Part shown: positions 8,271 to 16,314 of the stretch, one piece after another
Numbering within the stretch: position 1 is the first letter of the stretch
How the letters are laid out: each line of letters begins with the position of its first letter
Assembly: GCF_002902985.1 (NCBI RefSeq)
Contig: NZ_CP026171.1
Coordinates: 186,001 to 250,000, forward strand
Length of the DNA stretch: 64,000 bases
Source of the DNA: Leclercia sp. LSNIH1
GTDB lineage: Bacteria; Pseudomonadota; Gammaproteobacteria; Enterobacterales; Enterobacteriaceae
Direction of reading: 5' to 3'
The notes under the pieces: model-generated
Seen by the model: the letters and a program-made list of their open reading frames with translations, nothing else
Databases searched by the model: none
Told to the model about the DNA's origin: nothing
Made by a program: the position numbers and the translations under genes

Positions 8271-9310
8271 CAACCTCTCCCTCTGTTTACGTCGAAGTTA
8301 GTGTTTCCGCCATCATTGCTGAATGAAAGACCTTTTTCACACCATGGGCAGATCACGTCATCGGGGCCATCAATGCAGAGCAACTTCCCGCATGAGCACA
8401 TGGCAAACGCACTGGCATTACCACAGTGGGGGCAACCCGGTACACCATGCAGTTCGCTTGTGTTTACCTGCAAATCGGTAGCGGTGGCATCTGACCACGC
8501 AAAATAGTCCTCATCAATGGGATAGCATCCGGCAATATTAAAGTTGTTCAGGTTCAGGTTGAAATCGAGCCCGGAAATCCTTGCTGGTGGCCGTTCATAC
8601 TTCATCAGATACGGACGACGGGTCTTGCTGCAACGGCCGGTAAGCGTAACGCAGTTTTCGTCGTACGCTTTTACTGGCTCGTCCTTGGCCAGCCGGACTA
8701 TGTATTCAGTCTGGCTGAGCTCAGGTTGTTTGTCGTCTCCGACGCTGCGGCTGTGCGCCGTAACCGAGGCTGTGATCCATTTGATGAAGCGGGTAAAGTC
8801 CCCTTCCTGAGACTCGGTGAACAGCATGACATTCTCTGTCAGTTGCCGCAGGGTATTCAGGTCCGCTGACGGCCCCAGGCCAACGGCAATGAGATTCACT
8901 TTACTCGCGTAGTGATCCTTCCAGCGCTTCACTTCTGCGGTTGTGTCGTCAGTCGGACGTCCGTCGGTAAGGAGATACACGACGGGTTTCCAGTCGCCTT
9001 TAGCCTCATGAGTGGTTTTTCTGACCTGGGTATCAATTTGTACGGTCAGCTCACGCAATGCGGCCCCAAGGCTCGTACCGCCGCCAACGGGAAGGCGGGG
9101 AGGGTAGAACGAGGCAATTTCGTGAAGAGGTACAATCGTACGGGCTACACCGGCAAATGCGATTACCGAAACCCAGGCTGTTTCAAGTGCGTGTGGATCC
9201 TTTCTTAAATCTCCGACGATCATTTGCAGACCATCAGTCATTTTTTTCAGGTTTTCACCAATCATGGACTCTGAACAGTCCAGGACAAAAAACACGGGAA
9301 GGCGTCTCAT
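8270..9310 (-). CDS. terY3: TerY-type vWA protein with C-terminal zinc-binding domain
   Basis: The protein has 346 residues from the ATG at 9310, which has GAGGAAAATT in front; longer frames upstream are artefacts. Residues 1-210 form a von Willebrand A domain with a full MIDAS metal site: DCSESM, GGGTSLG and LTDGRPTD. The C-terminal 130 residues carry several cysteine pairs (CPHCG, CSCGKLLC, CPWC), the zinc-binding TerY-C region. It is the longest of three TerY paralogues here and the one coupled by TGATG to the phosphatase. It is likely a scaffold that links TerD-fold proteins to the kinase/phosphatase pair. Confidence 0.88.
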   Translation of the reverse strand: MRRLPVFFVLDCSESMIGENLKKMTDGLQMIVGDLRKDPHALETAWVSVIAFAGVARTIVPLHEIASFYPPRLPVGGGTSLGAALRELTVQIDTQVRKTTHEAKGDWKPVVYLLTDGRPTDDTTAEVKRWKDHYASKVNLIAVGLGPSADLNTLRQLTENVMLFTESQEGDFTRFIKWITASVTAHSRSVGDDKQPELSQTEYIVRLAKDEPVKAYDENCVTLTGRCSKTRRPYLMKYERPPARISGLDFNLNLNNFNIAGCYPIDEDYFAWSDATATDLQVNTSELHGVPGCPHCGNASAFAMCSCGKLLCIDGPDDVICPWCEKGLSFSNDGGNTNFDVNRGRG

Positions 9311-9395
9311 AATTTTCCTCGTACGGCTGGTACGGCCAGCAGAAAACGTTGCTGTACAGAAAGGTGCTGCCCGGAAAGCAGCACCTTTCTGTCTG

Positions 9396-10034
9396 TCAGA
9401 GCACCAGCTGGATTTCTGGTGGAGGAGGGGGAAGGGTATCAGTTCCGTTATTGATCCCCGCGCTTGTGCTGCCGGAAGACACGCTGGCCGATACCCATTT
9501 AAAGAAACCTGCAAACGCGGTTGAATCTAGCGTCTCCAGAGACACAACCTTATCGGTGAGCTGTTTTAAGTGCTCATGGCCTGCTTTAGGACCAACGGCG
9601 CAGGCAATGATGGATCCGAATCCCCGGCCGCGAATCGCTTTTACCGCTTCACCGTACGCCAGGGCATCAGAAGGGGTTCCATCAGTCATCAGGAATACCA
9701 GAGGACGCCAGTCTCCTTTTGTATCACCATCTGAGCGACGTACATCCCGTTCAACACACTGCATCAGACATTCAAGGGCAGCACCGGTGAACGTCCCGCC
9801 TGCGCTTGGCACAACGATGTCAGAAAACTGGAAGTCTTCCAGCGGCGTGAGAGGAATGAACTCACGCGCCTCATTGTCATAGGTGATAATGGAGATATGA
9901 ACGCTTTCGAGGGCGTAGGGATCCTGGCGAAGAGCGCTAAGCATCGCCTGAATTCCAACGTTAACGGAATGGATGGACTCACCGCGCATCGAGCCGGATG
10001 TGTCGATAACAAGGTAAACAGGCAGGCGGCGCAT
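9396..10034 (-). CDS. terY2: TerY-type vWA protein
   Basis: The protein has 212 residues and is a single vWA domain. The MIDAS residues are complete: DTSGSM near residue 10, a threonine in GGTFTG, and MTDGTPSD. The C-terminus ends with the proline run PPPPPE, as in the neighbouring terY1. The ATG at 10034 overlaps the terX stop as TGATG; a GTG at 10037 is the alternative. It probably binds metal and a partner in the Ter complex at the membrane. The 85-bp gap to terY3 has no gene. Confidence 0.87.
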   Translation of the reverse strand: MRRLPVYLVIDTSGSMRGESIHSVNVGIQAMLSALRQDPYALESVHISIITYDNEAREFIPLTPLEDFQFSDIVVPSAGGTFTGAALECLMQCVERDVRRSDGDTKGDWRPLVFLMTDGTPSDALAYGEAVKAIRGRGFGSIIACAVGPKAGHEHLKQLTDKVVSLETLDSTAFAGFFKWVSASVSSGSTSAGINNGTDTLPPPPPEIQLVL

Positions 10035-10675
10035 CACATGTAATTCCTCAGGTGCGAGACAAACGAATCTGATTCTGAAGGCTCACCAATTGCCCTGAGT
10101 TTCCAGCCTGTAGCCTCGCGTATCAGCTCGGCAAAAACCATGGAGCGCTGGCTGGCGAAGGCGGGTCCGCCAGAAAGATCGAATCGTGCCATTTCAATAT
10201 TACGGGCATCTACTGCCCGGATGAAGGCATTCTGAACTTTACCAAAGTGCTGCTGGAGCTTTTCACCATTGTAGATCTGAACGATGAACACAATTTTCTC
10301 GTACTGAGCGTCAAGGGAATTCAGGCGCACAATAATTTGCTCATCGTCACCGTCACCGGCTCCGGTTCGGTTATCGCCCGTCAGCCAGATATTTCCTGAC
10401 TTATGGCGAAGGCTGTTGAAAAAGATGATATCGCCATTCACAAGCGTTGGTTTACCATTTTCCACATTGCCGAGATCGGTCACCTTTCCGGCTGAATTAC
10501 ACAGGAAAGCGATCACATCAAGGTCGTATTCTTCTTCTTTTTTACCAAAGATCCCGCCGAGGAAACCTTTCTTTTCCTCATTAATATCCCAACCCAGGCC
10601 GATAGTAACGGACGAGAGATCGTATTCATTTTTTTTCAGGCTTACGCCCTGGCCTTTGCTCAGACTGACAGACAT
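10034..10675 (-). CDS. terX: TerD-fold protein TerX
   Basis: The protein has 213 residues and belongs to the TerD/TerZ/TerE family: an N-terminal SLSKGQGVSL strand, GLGWD near residue 28, the acidic DLDV segment, and a Ca-binding GDGDDE stretch near residue 105. A Lys/Gly insert near residues 35-48 (GFLGGIFGKK) resembles the one in TerZ. It lies between two vWA genes and is coupled to terY2. TerD-fold proteins bind calcium and act with TerC at the inner membrane; this copy probably serves the phospho-signalling branch. Confidence 0.9.
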   Translation of the reverse strand: MSVSLSKGQGVSLKKNEYDLSSVTIGLGWDINEEKKGFLGGIFGKKEEEYDLDVIAFLCNSAGKVTDLGNVENGKPTLVNGDIIFFNSLRHKSGNIWLTGDNRTGAGDGDDEQIIVRLNSLDAQYEKIVFIVQIYNGEKLQQHFGKVQNAFIRAVDARNIEMARFDLSGGPAFASQRSMVFAELIREATGWKLRAIGEPSESDSFVSHLRNYM

Positions 10676-10697
10676 GACATCCCCTTAATTAATAAAA

Positions 10698-11336
10698 TTA
10701 TAAGACCACGTTTACTTCTGGCGGCGGTGGTGGCAGGTCTTCAAGACCGATCACTTCTTTTTTGCTGGACTCCACTTTCTGACTGCCTACCGAAATGCTC
10801 GCACTGACCCATTTAAAGAAAGCTTTAATCGTCGAACTGTCAGCTGTATCGAGCTGAACCACGATTTCAGTGATTTCTTTGAGGACGCTGGTATCGGCAT
10901 CATGCCCGGCTGCACATGCCACAACAACGCCGGTTCTGGCCGCTTTAAAGTCATTTAGGCCTTTACGCCAGTCATCATTCGGACTTCCATCCGTCATCAG
11001 GAATACAAGGGGACGCCAGTCACCTTTAGTGTCAGCCGTCGTTTTCTGTACTTCTTTGGCAATGGAGCTGGCCGTCAGGGTAAGCGCTTCGCCAAGAGAG
11101 GTGGTGCCGCTGGCTGTTAGTGCTGGCATCTGGAAACTCAGGAGGTCTGTCAGGGGGACTGCCTGTCGGGCTGAAGAATCAAAGGTGATCACTGACACGT
11201 AAGCCGTTTCGAGTGCATACGGATCCTGTTTCAGCGTGGTAAGCAGCGTCTGAACGCCATTCTTAACCGCTTCGATAGGCTCTCCGTGCATAGAGCCGGA
11301 CGTGTCGAGTAGCAGATATACGGGTAAGCGTCTCAA
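10698..11336 (-). CDS. terY1: TerY-type vWA protein, TTG start
   Basis: The protein has 212 residues, the same length as terY2. The start is TTG at 11336: AAGGA lies at good spacing, and alignment to terY2 (whose start is followed by RRLPVYL) puts the TTG exactly in place of that ATG. The frame continues 81 bases upstream but is not TerY-like there. The MIDAS residues DTSGSM, GTTSLG and MTDGSPND are intact, and the protein ends in PPPPPE. It is the first gene of the leftward terY1-terX-terY2-terY3-phosphatase-kinase operon. Confidence 0.85.
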   Translation of the reverse strand: MRRLPVYLLLDTSGSMHGEPIEAVKNGVQTLLTTLKQDPYALETAYVSVITFDSSARQAVPLTDLLSFQMPALTASGTTSLGEALTLTASSIAKEVQKTTADTKGDWRPLVFLMTDGSPNDDWRKGLNDFKAARTGVVVACAAGHDADTSVLKEITEIVVQLDTADSSTIKAFFKWVSASISVGSQKVESSKKEVIGLEDLPPPPPEVNVVL

Positions 11337-11766
11337 ATGTAATTCCTTCTTAAGAGATCGGAAGAGGAGAGTAGTTTCAGGAAGAGGCCAGAGTTTGTAG
11401 ATTTGATAAAACGGCACGACATCTGTCGGGTGGAGATTAAATACTCAGAAGCGGCATTAAAGAAATAAGTTAACCACCATTGAATTACCGACATGTGAAT
11501 GGCCTCTTATCAGAGAAAAAAATTCAGACCGTACTGGAATATAAGATTTCTGAAAAAAACTCCGGCAAAAATAAACTTTCTTATGTATGAAAATCATCAT
11601 ACATCACAGATCTGCATGAATGGAGTGTAAATCGCCCAAAGATTGATGTGTAGCACAAGAGGATGTCAAGACACCAGGTTTTGTAGGCAGAAAGGCGCTG
11701 CTGACATTGCGGGAGGAGAATAGATCAAAACTCCGTCACGCAGATACAGAGGTGAAATATGACAAA
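11337..11766. promoter_or_regulatory. Promoter region upstream of terY1
   Basis: This 430-bp AT-rich stretch holds no gene. At 11583-11604 there is an exact dyad, ATGTATGA and TCATACAT separated by six bases. It is a candidate operator for the leftward terY1 operon. It partly resembles the ATCAT/ATGAT dyads in front of terZ, so TerW is a possible binder; that link is inference. Confidence 0.4.
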
Positions 11767-11786
11767 ACCGGGGTTTTCACCCCGGT
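11767..11786 (-). terminator. Rho-independent terminator after terW
   Basis: The arms ACCGGGGT and ACCCCGGT form an 8-bp GC-rich stem with a 4-base loop. On the minus strand the stem is followed by TTTTGT. It sits 14 bp downstream of the terW stop and separates that transcript from terY1. Confidence 0.7.
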
Positions 11787-11799
11787 CTGAGATTTAGCG

Positions 11800-12267
11800 T
11801 CAGGACTTTTTAGCGCTGTATTCTTTTATCAGTTCATCAACGGAGTGCAGAGCCAGCTTCTCTACCGCTTCACTTCGGGTCGAGCCACTCAGCGCAGCCA
11901 GACGGTCAATTTTTCTTAAAATCCGCATGCGTAGCGATAATGACACGGCTGTTTTTTTATCCTTATCGAGTACGACCTTCCCTGTGGACTCACCGGTTTT
12001 CAGTTCAGCATTCTGTGCGAGCGCTTCATTCATCCGGCGAAGGGTCTTTTTATCCAGCTGGCCCGGATTAACGAGATGGTATGAATGACCTGCCTTGCTG
12101 TATTTGATCTCCGCAGAATATGACTCGCGTAGCTCTTTGAGTGCCCGGGTTAATGTCGGCTCTGAGCATTCCAGACTGGTTATAATGTCGGCAGCGGAAA
12201 CGGGCTTGCCGGTGCCCAGTAAGTTGGCAAGCTTAAAAATCCGGGCCTGTCTGGTATTTAATTGCAT
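11800..12267 (-). CDS. terW: TerW, DNA-binding regulator of ter genes
   Basis: The protein has 155 residues. The N-terminal 70 residues form a winged-helix region (RIFKLANLLGTGKPVSAADI, then a recognition-helix-like CSEPTLTRALKEL). The C-terminal 45 residues resemble a ribbon-helix-helix (AVSLSLRMRILRKIDRLAAL). TerW is established as a DNA-binding protein needed for proper tellurite resistance. It is the last gene of the leftward block that starts with the ATP-grasp gene, or has its own promoter in the short gap after the DUF4236 gene, and it is followed by a clear terminator. Confidence 0.88.
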   Translation of the reverse strand: MQLNTRQARIFKLANLLGTGKPVSAADIITSLECSEPTLTRALKELRESYSAEIKYSKAGHSYHLVNPGQLDKKTLRRMNEALAQNAELKTGESTGKVVLDKDKKTAVSLSLRMRILRKIDRLAALSGSTRSEAVEKLALHSVDELIKEYSAKKS

Positions 12268-12284
12268 CGTAAGATTTAGCCTGC

Positions 12285-13493
12285 TTAAAGGGTTAGTGGT
12301 TCAATAGGCTGAAAAATGAAGGTACTGCTCATCTTTCGAATAACCGGTTGATCGCCTAACGCTTCAACCGGATCAATGTGTTCTAAGCCTGCAAAATTTA
12401 CTGACGACATCTGGCTGCGACTGCATTTGCAGGACAGGATATACTCATCCTCCAGATAGCCGGTCCGCTTACTGACCCGTTGCGTAAAGCCTGACACAAT
12501 CACGTTGTCGAACGGTAGCGTATGTAAAACGATACCGACCAGGCGGAACAAGCAGCCATGGACGTGGCGGGCATAGTTTTCGCGTACGGCTTTTTGCGTC
12601 ATGGCTTTTTCCGTCAGCTCCGTGCCCCGGGCATTAACGCCGTAAATCTTATCAGGGAAATCTTCAATCTCAGCTAAATCAACATCCAGCAGGACTGCTG
12701 ATAGCTCCGGCTTTACTTCAAATGCAACAAGCGTTTCACGCGGCCATTCAGTTTCTGCCAGCACACCCGCCAGGTATGATTCGAAAAACGCGGCGTCTGT
12801 CCGGAACTGCTGCCGGGCATCTGCCTGAGCCGTGGCGAGCCGTTTTTCATGTTCTTCAGCCTCAAACTTCCAGTTTGCATACTGTTCGGCCCAGGCCGTC
12901 CGTTGTTGCTGGTACCGGTGCTGTCGAAGGGTATTCTCACGCTCCACATCAATCAGCTCCTGCTGCCACCGGCGAAGATTTTCGGCGTGGCGCTCAGCTT
13001 TAGCTGATTCCGATTCAAACCATTTACCCAGAAAACTAATGCCTTCGCTCTCGGCAGGCTTTTCCGGCAATGCAAGATAGTCTGGCTTTTCTGGACGCAC
13101 CGGTGCCGGAACCTGAAAAGGCGACGTTCTGTTATGCAGGTATACTGCTTCCAGCTCTGCCCAGCTGATGCCTGTTTTGGGATCCGGCGTCAGCTCGTGA
13201 ATATTACGGATTGCGGTCACCGCTGACATGAGATCAGCGGCTTCCTGCTCAAGCGCCTGTCTGAGCCCCGGGTCGGTAGCCGTCCGGTTCCCACCTCCGG
13301 AACGCGCGGCCCGGTCAAGCCGGGTACGGTAACTCAGCCCGGTACCGGGCAAGCCCAGATTGGCATAGGTCCCCCGGCTTCCAAAAGAAACGGAAGCACC
13401 TCTCGGCCCGACACTCAGGCTCGGTGCACCGTTACTCAGGTTGAGGCGAACACCAGGAATAATGTTGATCGACTTTCTGAACCTGAACCCCAT
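12285..13493 (-). CDS. DUF4236 domain protein
   Basis: The protein has 402 residues. The first 60 match the DUF4236 pattern: GFRFRKSINI, then repeated Gly/Ser-rich strands ending GLPGTGLSYRT. Residues 150-240 are strongly charged and helical, rich in Glu, Arg and Gln, and probably a coiled coil. The C-terminal 170 residues are a globular domain I do not recognise. DUF4236 segments are short membrane-linked or structural modules of unknown function. The gene lies 10 bp after the CitE-like gene and 17 bp before terW, so it is most likely cotranscribed with the metabolite block. Confidence 0.7.
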   Translation of the reverse strand: MGFRFRKSINIIPGVRLNLSNGAPSLSVGPRGASVSFGSRGTYANLGLPGTGLSYRTRLDRAARSGGGNRTATDPGLRQALEQEAADLMSAVTAIRNIHELTPDPKTGISWAELEAVYLHNRTSPFQVPAPVRPEKPDYLALPEKPAESEGISFLGKWFESESAKAERHAENLRRWQQELIDVERENTLRQHRYQQQRTAWAEQYANWKFEAEEHEKRLATAQADARQQFRTDAAFFESYLAGVLAETEWPRETLVAFEVKPELSAVLLDVDLAEIEDFPDKIYGVNARGTELTEKAMTQKAVRENYARHVHGCLFRLVGIVLHTLPFDNVIVSGFTQRVSKRTGYLEDEYILSCKCSRSQMSSVNFAGLEHIDPVEALGDQPVIRKMSSTFIFQPIEPLTL

Positions 13494-13503
13494 TATGATT
13501 TCC

Positions 13504-14460
13504 TTAATGATGCTGGGTCACGGTAAGTAATCTGATTCCATCAGCGCTTTGCTCGTTCTGTAACCCATAAAAACTAGCTCTGTCCAGAATGCCAGCCGCC
13601 CAGCGGCGATGTGTGGCGGGTTCACACATTGCTCCCTGCGACTTAAACACGGCCTGGGTAGAGTTCAGGATCCGCAGAGCGTCAGAATGCTCACCCTGAG
13701 TGACCATCAGCGCGTTTTGAATGACCTCTATCTGACCCGGGTGAATGGCCGTTTTCCCAACAAGCCCATGTGCCATATCAAGAGCCAGCTCTCTGGCCAT
13801 TACGGCATGATCGTCAATATGCTCACATACGGGCGCGGTCAGGGCAAAATCACGCGGGCCGAAGACCGAAACGAGCATTTTGATGACGTAGCCCATCGGG
13901 CTGTCATACAGCGTCAGGTCCCGGGGACGGCGAAGCGACACAACGTTCATAAGATCGTTGCCGCCGATTCGAAGCGCAATAATGCGGTCGTGGCAGGGAT
14001 GTTCCACCAGACGGGTGGCCAGCTCGCGCATCTGAACCACGTCAAAGACGTCTTCTGTTTCCAGCGTTGGCATCATGCACAGGTGAGTCCCGCCCATGAT
14101 ATCCCACCATTCAGCTAACGAACTGAGGGTAAATTTCGGCAACACAAACCCGTCGACAGCGGAAAGATCATAATGCGCTTTTAACCATCTGCCCATGTCG
14201 GCATGCCGGGGGCGAATGAACACCAGAGGCCAGTCATTTTTACCCAGGCTACGCATGCTGTTACTGAGCTCGTGCAGCAGGTGCTCCAGATTTTTGAGGG
14301 CGATGGGGATGTCTGCTTCACTGACAGCATCCTCAAGGCAAATTACCAGAGAGCGCAAACCCGGGATTTTCCCATGCAGGACGGCATCAGCAATATCTTC
14401 CCGTGTTGCAGGCATGTATAGCGTGGCTCCCAGATTCCAGGGAGAAAGACGATTTTTCAT
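13504..14460 (-). CDS. CitE/HpcH-like aldolase-lyase family protein
   Basis: The protein has 318 residues of the HpcH/HpaI aldolase-citrate lyase beta superfamily. The visible pieces are RSLVICLEDAVSEADIP near residue 37 (metal-site acidic pair), FIRPRH, FVLPKF, and ALRIGGNDLMN near residue 168 (barrel strand with catalytic residues). CitE enzymes cleave or form C-C bonds in acyl-CoA or keto-acid substrates. In Ter systems this family is proposed to make part of a nucleoside-like metabolite, but the substrate here is unknown. The ATG at 14460 overlaps the stop of the StiP gene as TGATG. Confidence 0.8.
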   Translation of the reverse strand: MKNRLSPWNLGATLYMPATREDIADAVLHGKIPGLRSLVICLEDAVSEADIPIALKNLEHLLHELSNSMRSLGKNDWPLVFIRPRHADMGRWLKAHYDLSAVDGFVLPKFTLSSLAEWWDIMGGTHLCMMPTLETEDVFDVVQMRELATRLVEHPCHDRIIALRIGGNDLMNVVSLRRPRDLTLYDSPMGYVIKMLVSVFGPRDFALTAPVCEHIDDHAVMARELALDMAHGLVGKTAIHPGQIEVIQNALMVTQGEHSDALRILNSTQAVFKSQGAMCEPATHRRWAAGILDRASFYGLQNEQSADGIRLLTVTQHH

Positions 14461-15539
14461 CAGAGTACCTTCTTGATAATGGTTACAGCCCGATACTGGC
14501 CGAGGGTTCCCCCCATTTCTGTAACAACTATTCCCTTTTCACGAGCAAGCCCTACAAGCAAGGCAACGTCCGGGTCGTCAATAGAACGCACAAATATATG
14601 GTCCGGTACCCGACGCAATACAGCCCGGGTTGCTTCAGCAATACCGGGTTTAATACGATTGACGCTGTCCACTTTAAATTCATCGGCCAGGAACGCGATA
14701 ACGTCGCAACTTGTCTGCCATAAGATCCGGGCTGACTCCGTATTCCAGCTCAGGGGAGCGAGGGATGTCGGTGTTAACTTCTTACGGAAATGAGCGACGG
14801 TATCGACAAACATCCGGCTGCATTCGAATTCACTGAGATGCTCGCAAACCATGCACCCATGTAATCCTTCAGAGGACCATACTGACCGGGAGATCAGACC
14901 TGATACCGGCGCACCCATGATGCCAAAAGGAATGAGCCAGTCATCATCACTTGCTGCAAGCCAGGAACAGCCACAGGGATCGGCCAGGACAACCAGTCGC
15001 GGCTGCTCAGGATAGCCCGGGCGATCTTTCAGTGCGCGTACAAGCTCTCCGGTAATTGCGCCTTTACCTGTCCATCCGTCAACAAAGACAATACCGCTGG
15101 TACCATGCCGCTCTTCAATGACGTCGAGTGCTGCACCGTCAATTCCACGATCCCGGATGATGCTGATGCCGTAATGCCATGAGGTTTTCCCCATGTCACG
15201 CAGGGCCTGGTGCAGCATAACGCCGAGCGGTACGCCAGCTCTGACAAGACTGGCCAGTACAATGGGCTCATCACCGAAGCGTTCGGCCAGAGAAATAGCG
15301 AGCTGTGTGACTTCTTTTGCAAGCCTCTCTGCGCCCCGATCCAGCGCCCGGTGAAACAAATCAAGATGCCATTGTGTTGGTGCTGGCTCCTGGCTGAGCA
15401 TGTCTGAATAATGTTTCTTCCCGGACTGAATCAGCTCTTCTTTTTGATCAACCGGCGTCATCTCAATGACAACCGGCTTTAGCAGAAATTCCACGTCACC
15501 GGGCTGGTATGAGCCGGTAAATGTTTCATGTGGCTGCAT
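14460..15539 (-). CDS. StiP-family protein with C-terminal PELOTA-like domain
   Basis: The protein has 359 residues from the ATG at 15539 (GGAG upstream). The opening GSYQPGDVEFLLKP is characteristic of the StiP stress-induced family. The central part, with RAGVPLGVMLHQAL and IVFVDGWTGKGAITGEL, resembles a phosphoribosyltransferase core. The last 70 residues (RVPDHIFVRSIDDPDVALL to the end) resemble a PELOTA-type RNA-binding domain. The family is annotated both as a cysteine protease and as a base/nucleotide-processing enzyme; I favour a nucleotide-related role because of its neighbours. It lies 1 bp after the HAD gene and overlaps the CitE-like gene. Confidence 0.75.
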   Translation of the reverse strand: MQPHETFTGSYQPGDVEFLLKPVVIEMTPVDQKEELIQSGKKHYSDMLSQEPAPTQWHLDLFHRALDRGAERLAKEVTQLAISLAERFGDEPIVLASLVRAGVPLGVMLHQALRDMGKTSWHYGISIIRDRGIDGAALDVIEERHGTSGIVFVDGWTGKGAITGELVRALKDRPGYPEQPRLVVLADPCGCSWLAASDDDWLIPFGIMGAPVSGLISRSVWSSEGLHGCMVCEHLSEFECSRMFVDTVAHFRKKLTPTSLAPLSWNTESARILWQTSCDVIAFLADEFKVDSVNRIKPGIAEATRAVLRRVPDHIFVRSIDDPDVALLVGLAREKGIVVTEMGGTLGQYRAVTIIKKVL

Positions 15540-15540
15540 T

Positions 15541-16314
15541 TTAATTTTCTCCAAAAATTCGCTGTGAAATGGCATCTGCAAACTGACTCTGACGCGGGAT
15601 GCCAAACCAGCTGCACAGTTTCATAAAACGATGATCGCTCAGGCTGTCGCCCAGACCAATTACGGGGAAAACGCCGCGTTCAGCTCGAAGTTTTTCAAGC
15701 AGCCAGCTGACGGCCAGCCCTTTCTCAACCGGGGTGGGTAGCCAGGCCACGTTATTACTGTTGCGGTGGATGTAGAAGCCCTCGGTCGGAAACACCGTTT
15801 CTATCTCATCTGCAATGGCATTGAGCTCGTCAAGGCGGGTGCTGTCGCGGTGTTTCATCACCATATAAACCGCCGTTTCACCGTATTCGAAGTTCAGTCT
15901 TGCCCAGGCATTAATCCCTTTTGCGTCCATCATTTCAGTTATCAGTCGCTGCATCGATGTCAGCTTTTCCTGATAGGGAGCCAGCTGGCCGAGCATATGG
16001 GCCTTCCACTCCTCGTCGGGGTTGCCTTCAGGCGTGAGAATGACGGCCCCGTGCGTGGTGATTGCCCAGGAGTGGAAAGGGATCCGTACGCGGCTGATTT
16101 CTTCAGTTCCCCGTGCGGTAACGGGAATGAGTTCAGCCTGCTCCAGAAGCCAGTCCACTAACATGGACTGTTCTTCCGTCATAAAGCTTCGTGGATTCAG
16201 GGTACGATCAACGGCACCGGTACGGAATGGCTCCAGGGCCAGCTCGTCCACCATTTTACGACGGGTCTGAAAGAGCGTGTCGTCAAGGTCGCTCAGAACA
16301 ACGGGTTTATTCAT
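15541..16314 (-). CDS. HAD-family phosphatase
   Basis: The protein has 257 residues from the ATG at 16314. Motif I is LSDLDDTLFQT at residues 7-17, with both catalytic aspartates. A T-containing motif II follows (PVTARGTEE), and a C-terminal GLGDSLSDHRFM supplies the acidic motif IV; the large cap between them suggests the Cof/SPP-like class. Upstream open frame without HAD similarity is not used. The start overlaps the end of the phosphoribosyltransferase gene by 8 bases. It probably dephosphorylates a sugar or nucleotide intermediate of the Ter metabolite pathway. Confidence 0.82.
   Translation of the reverse strand: MNKPVVLSDLDDTLFQTRRKMVDELALEPFRTGAVDRTLNPRSFMTEEQSMLVDWLLEQAELIPVTARGTEEISRVRIPFHSWAITTHGAVILTPEGNPDEEWKAHMLGQLAPYQEKLTSMQRLITEMMDAKGINAWARLNFEYGETAVYMVMKHRDSTRLDELNAIADEIETVFPTEGFYIHRNSNNVAWLPTPVEKGLAVSWLLEKLRAERGVFPVIGLGDSLSDHRFMKLCSWFGIPRQSQFADAISQRIFGEN

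Noticed and set aside
8270..9514. Extended TerY3 with 68 extra N-terminal residues
   Set aside because: The ATG at 9310 has a good ribosome site and lines up with the other TerY starts.
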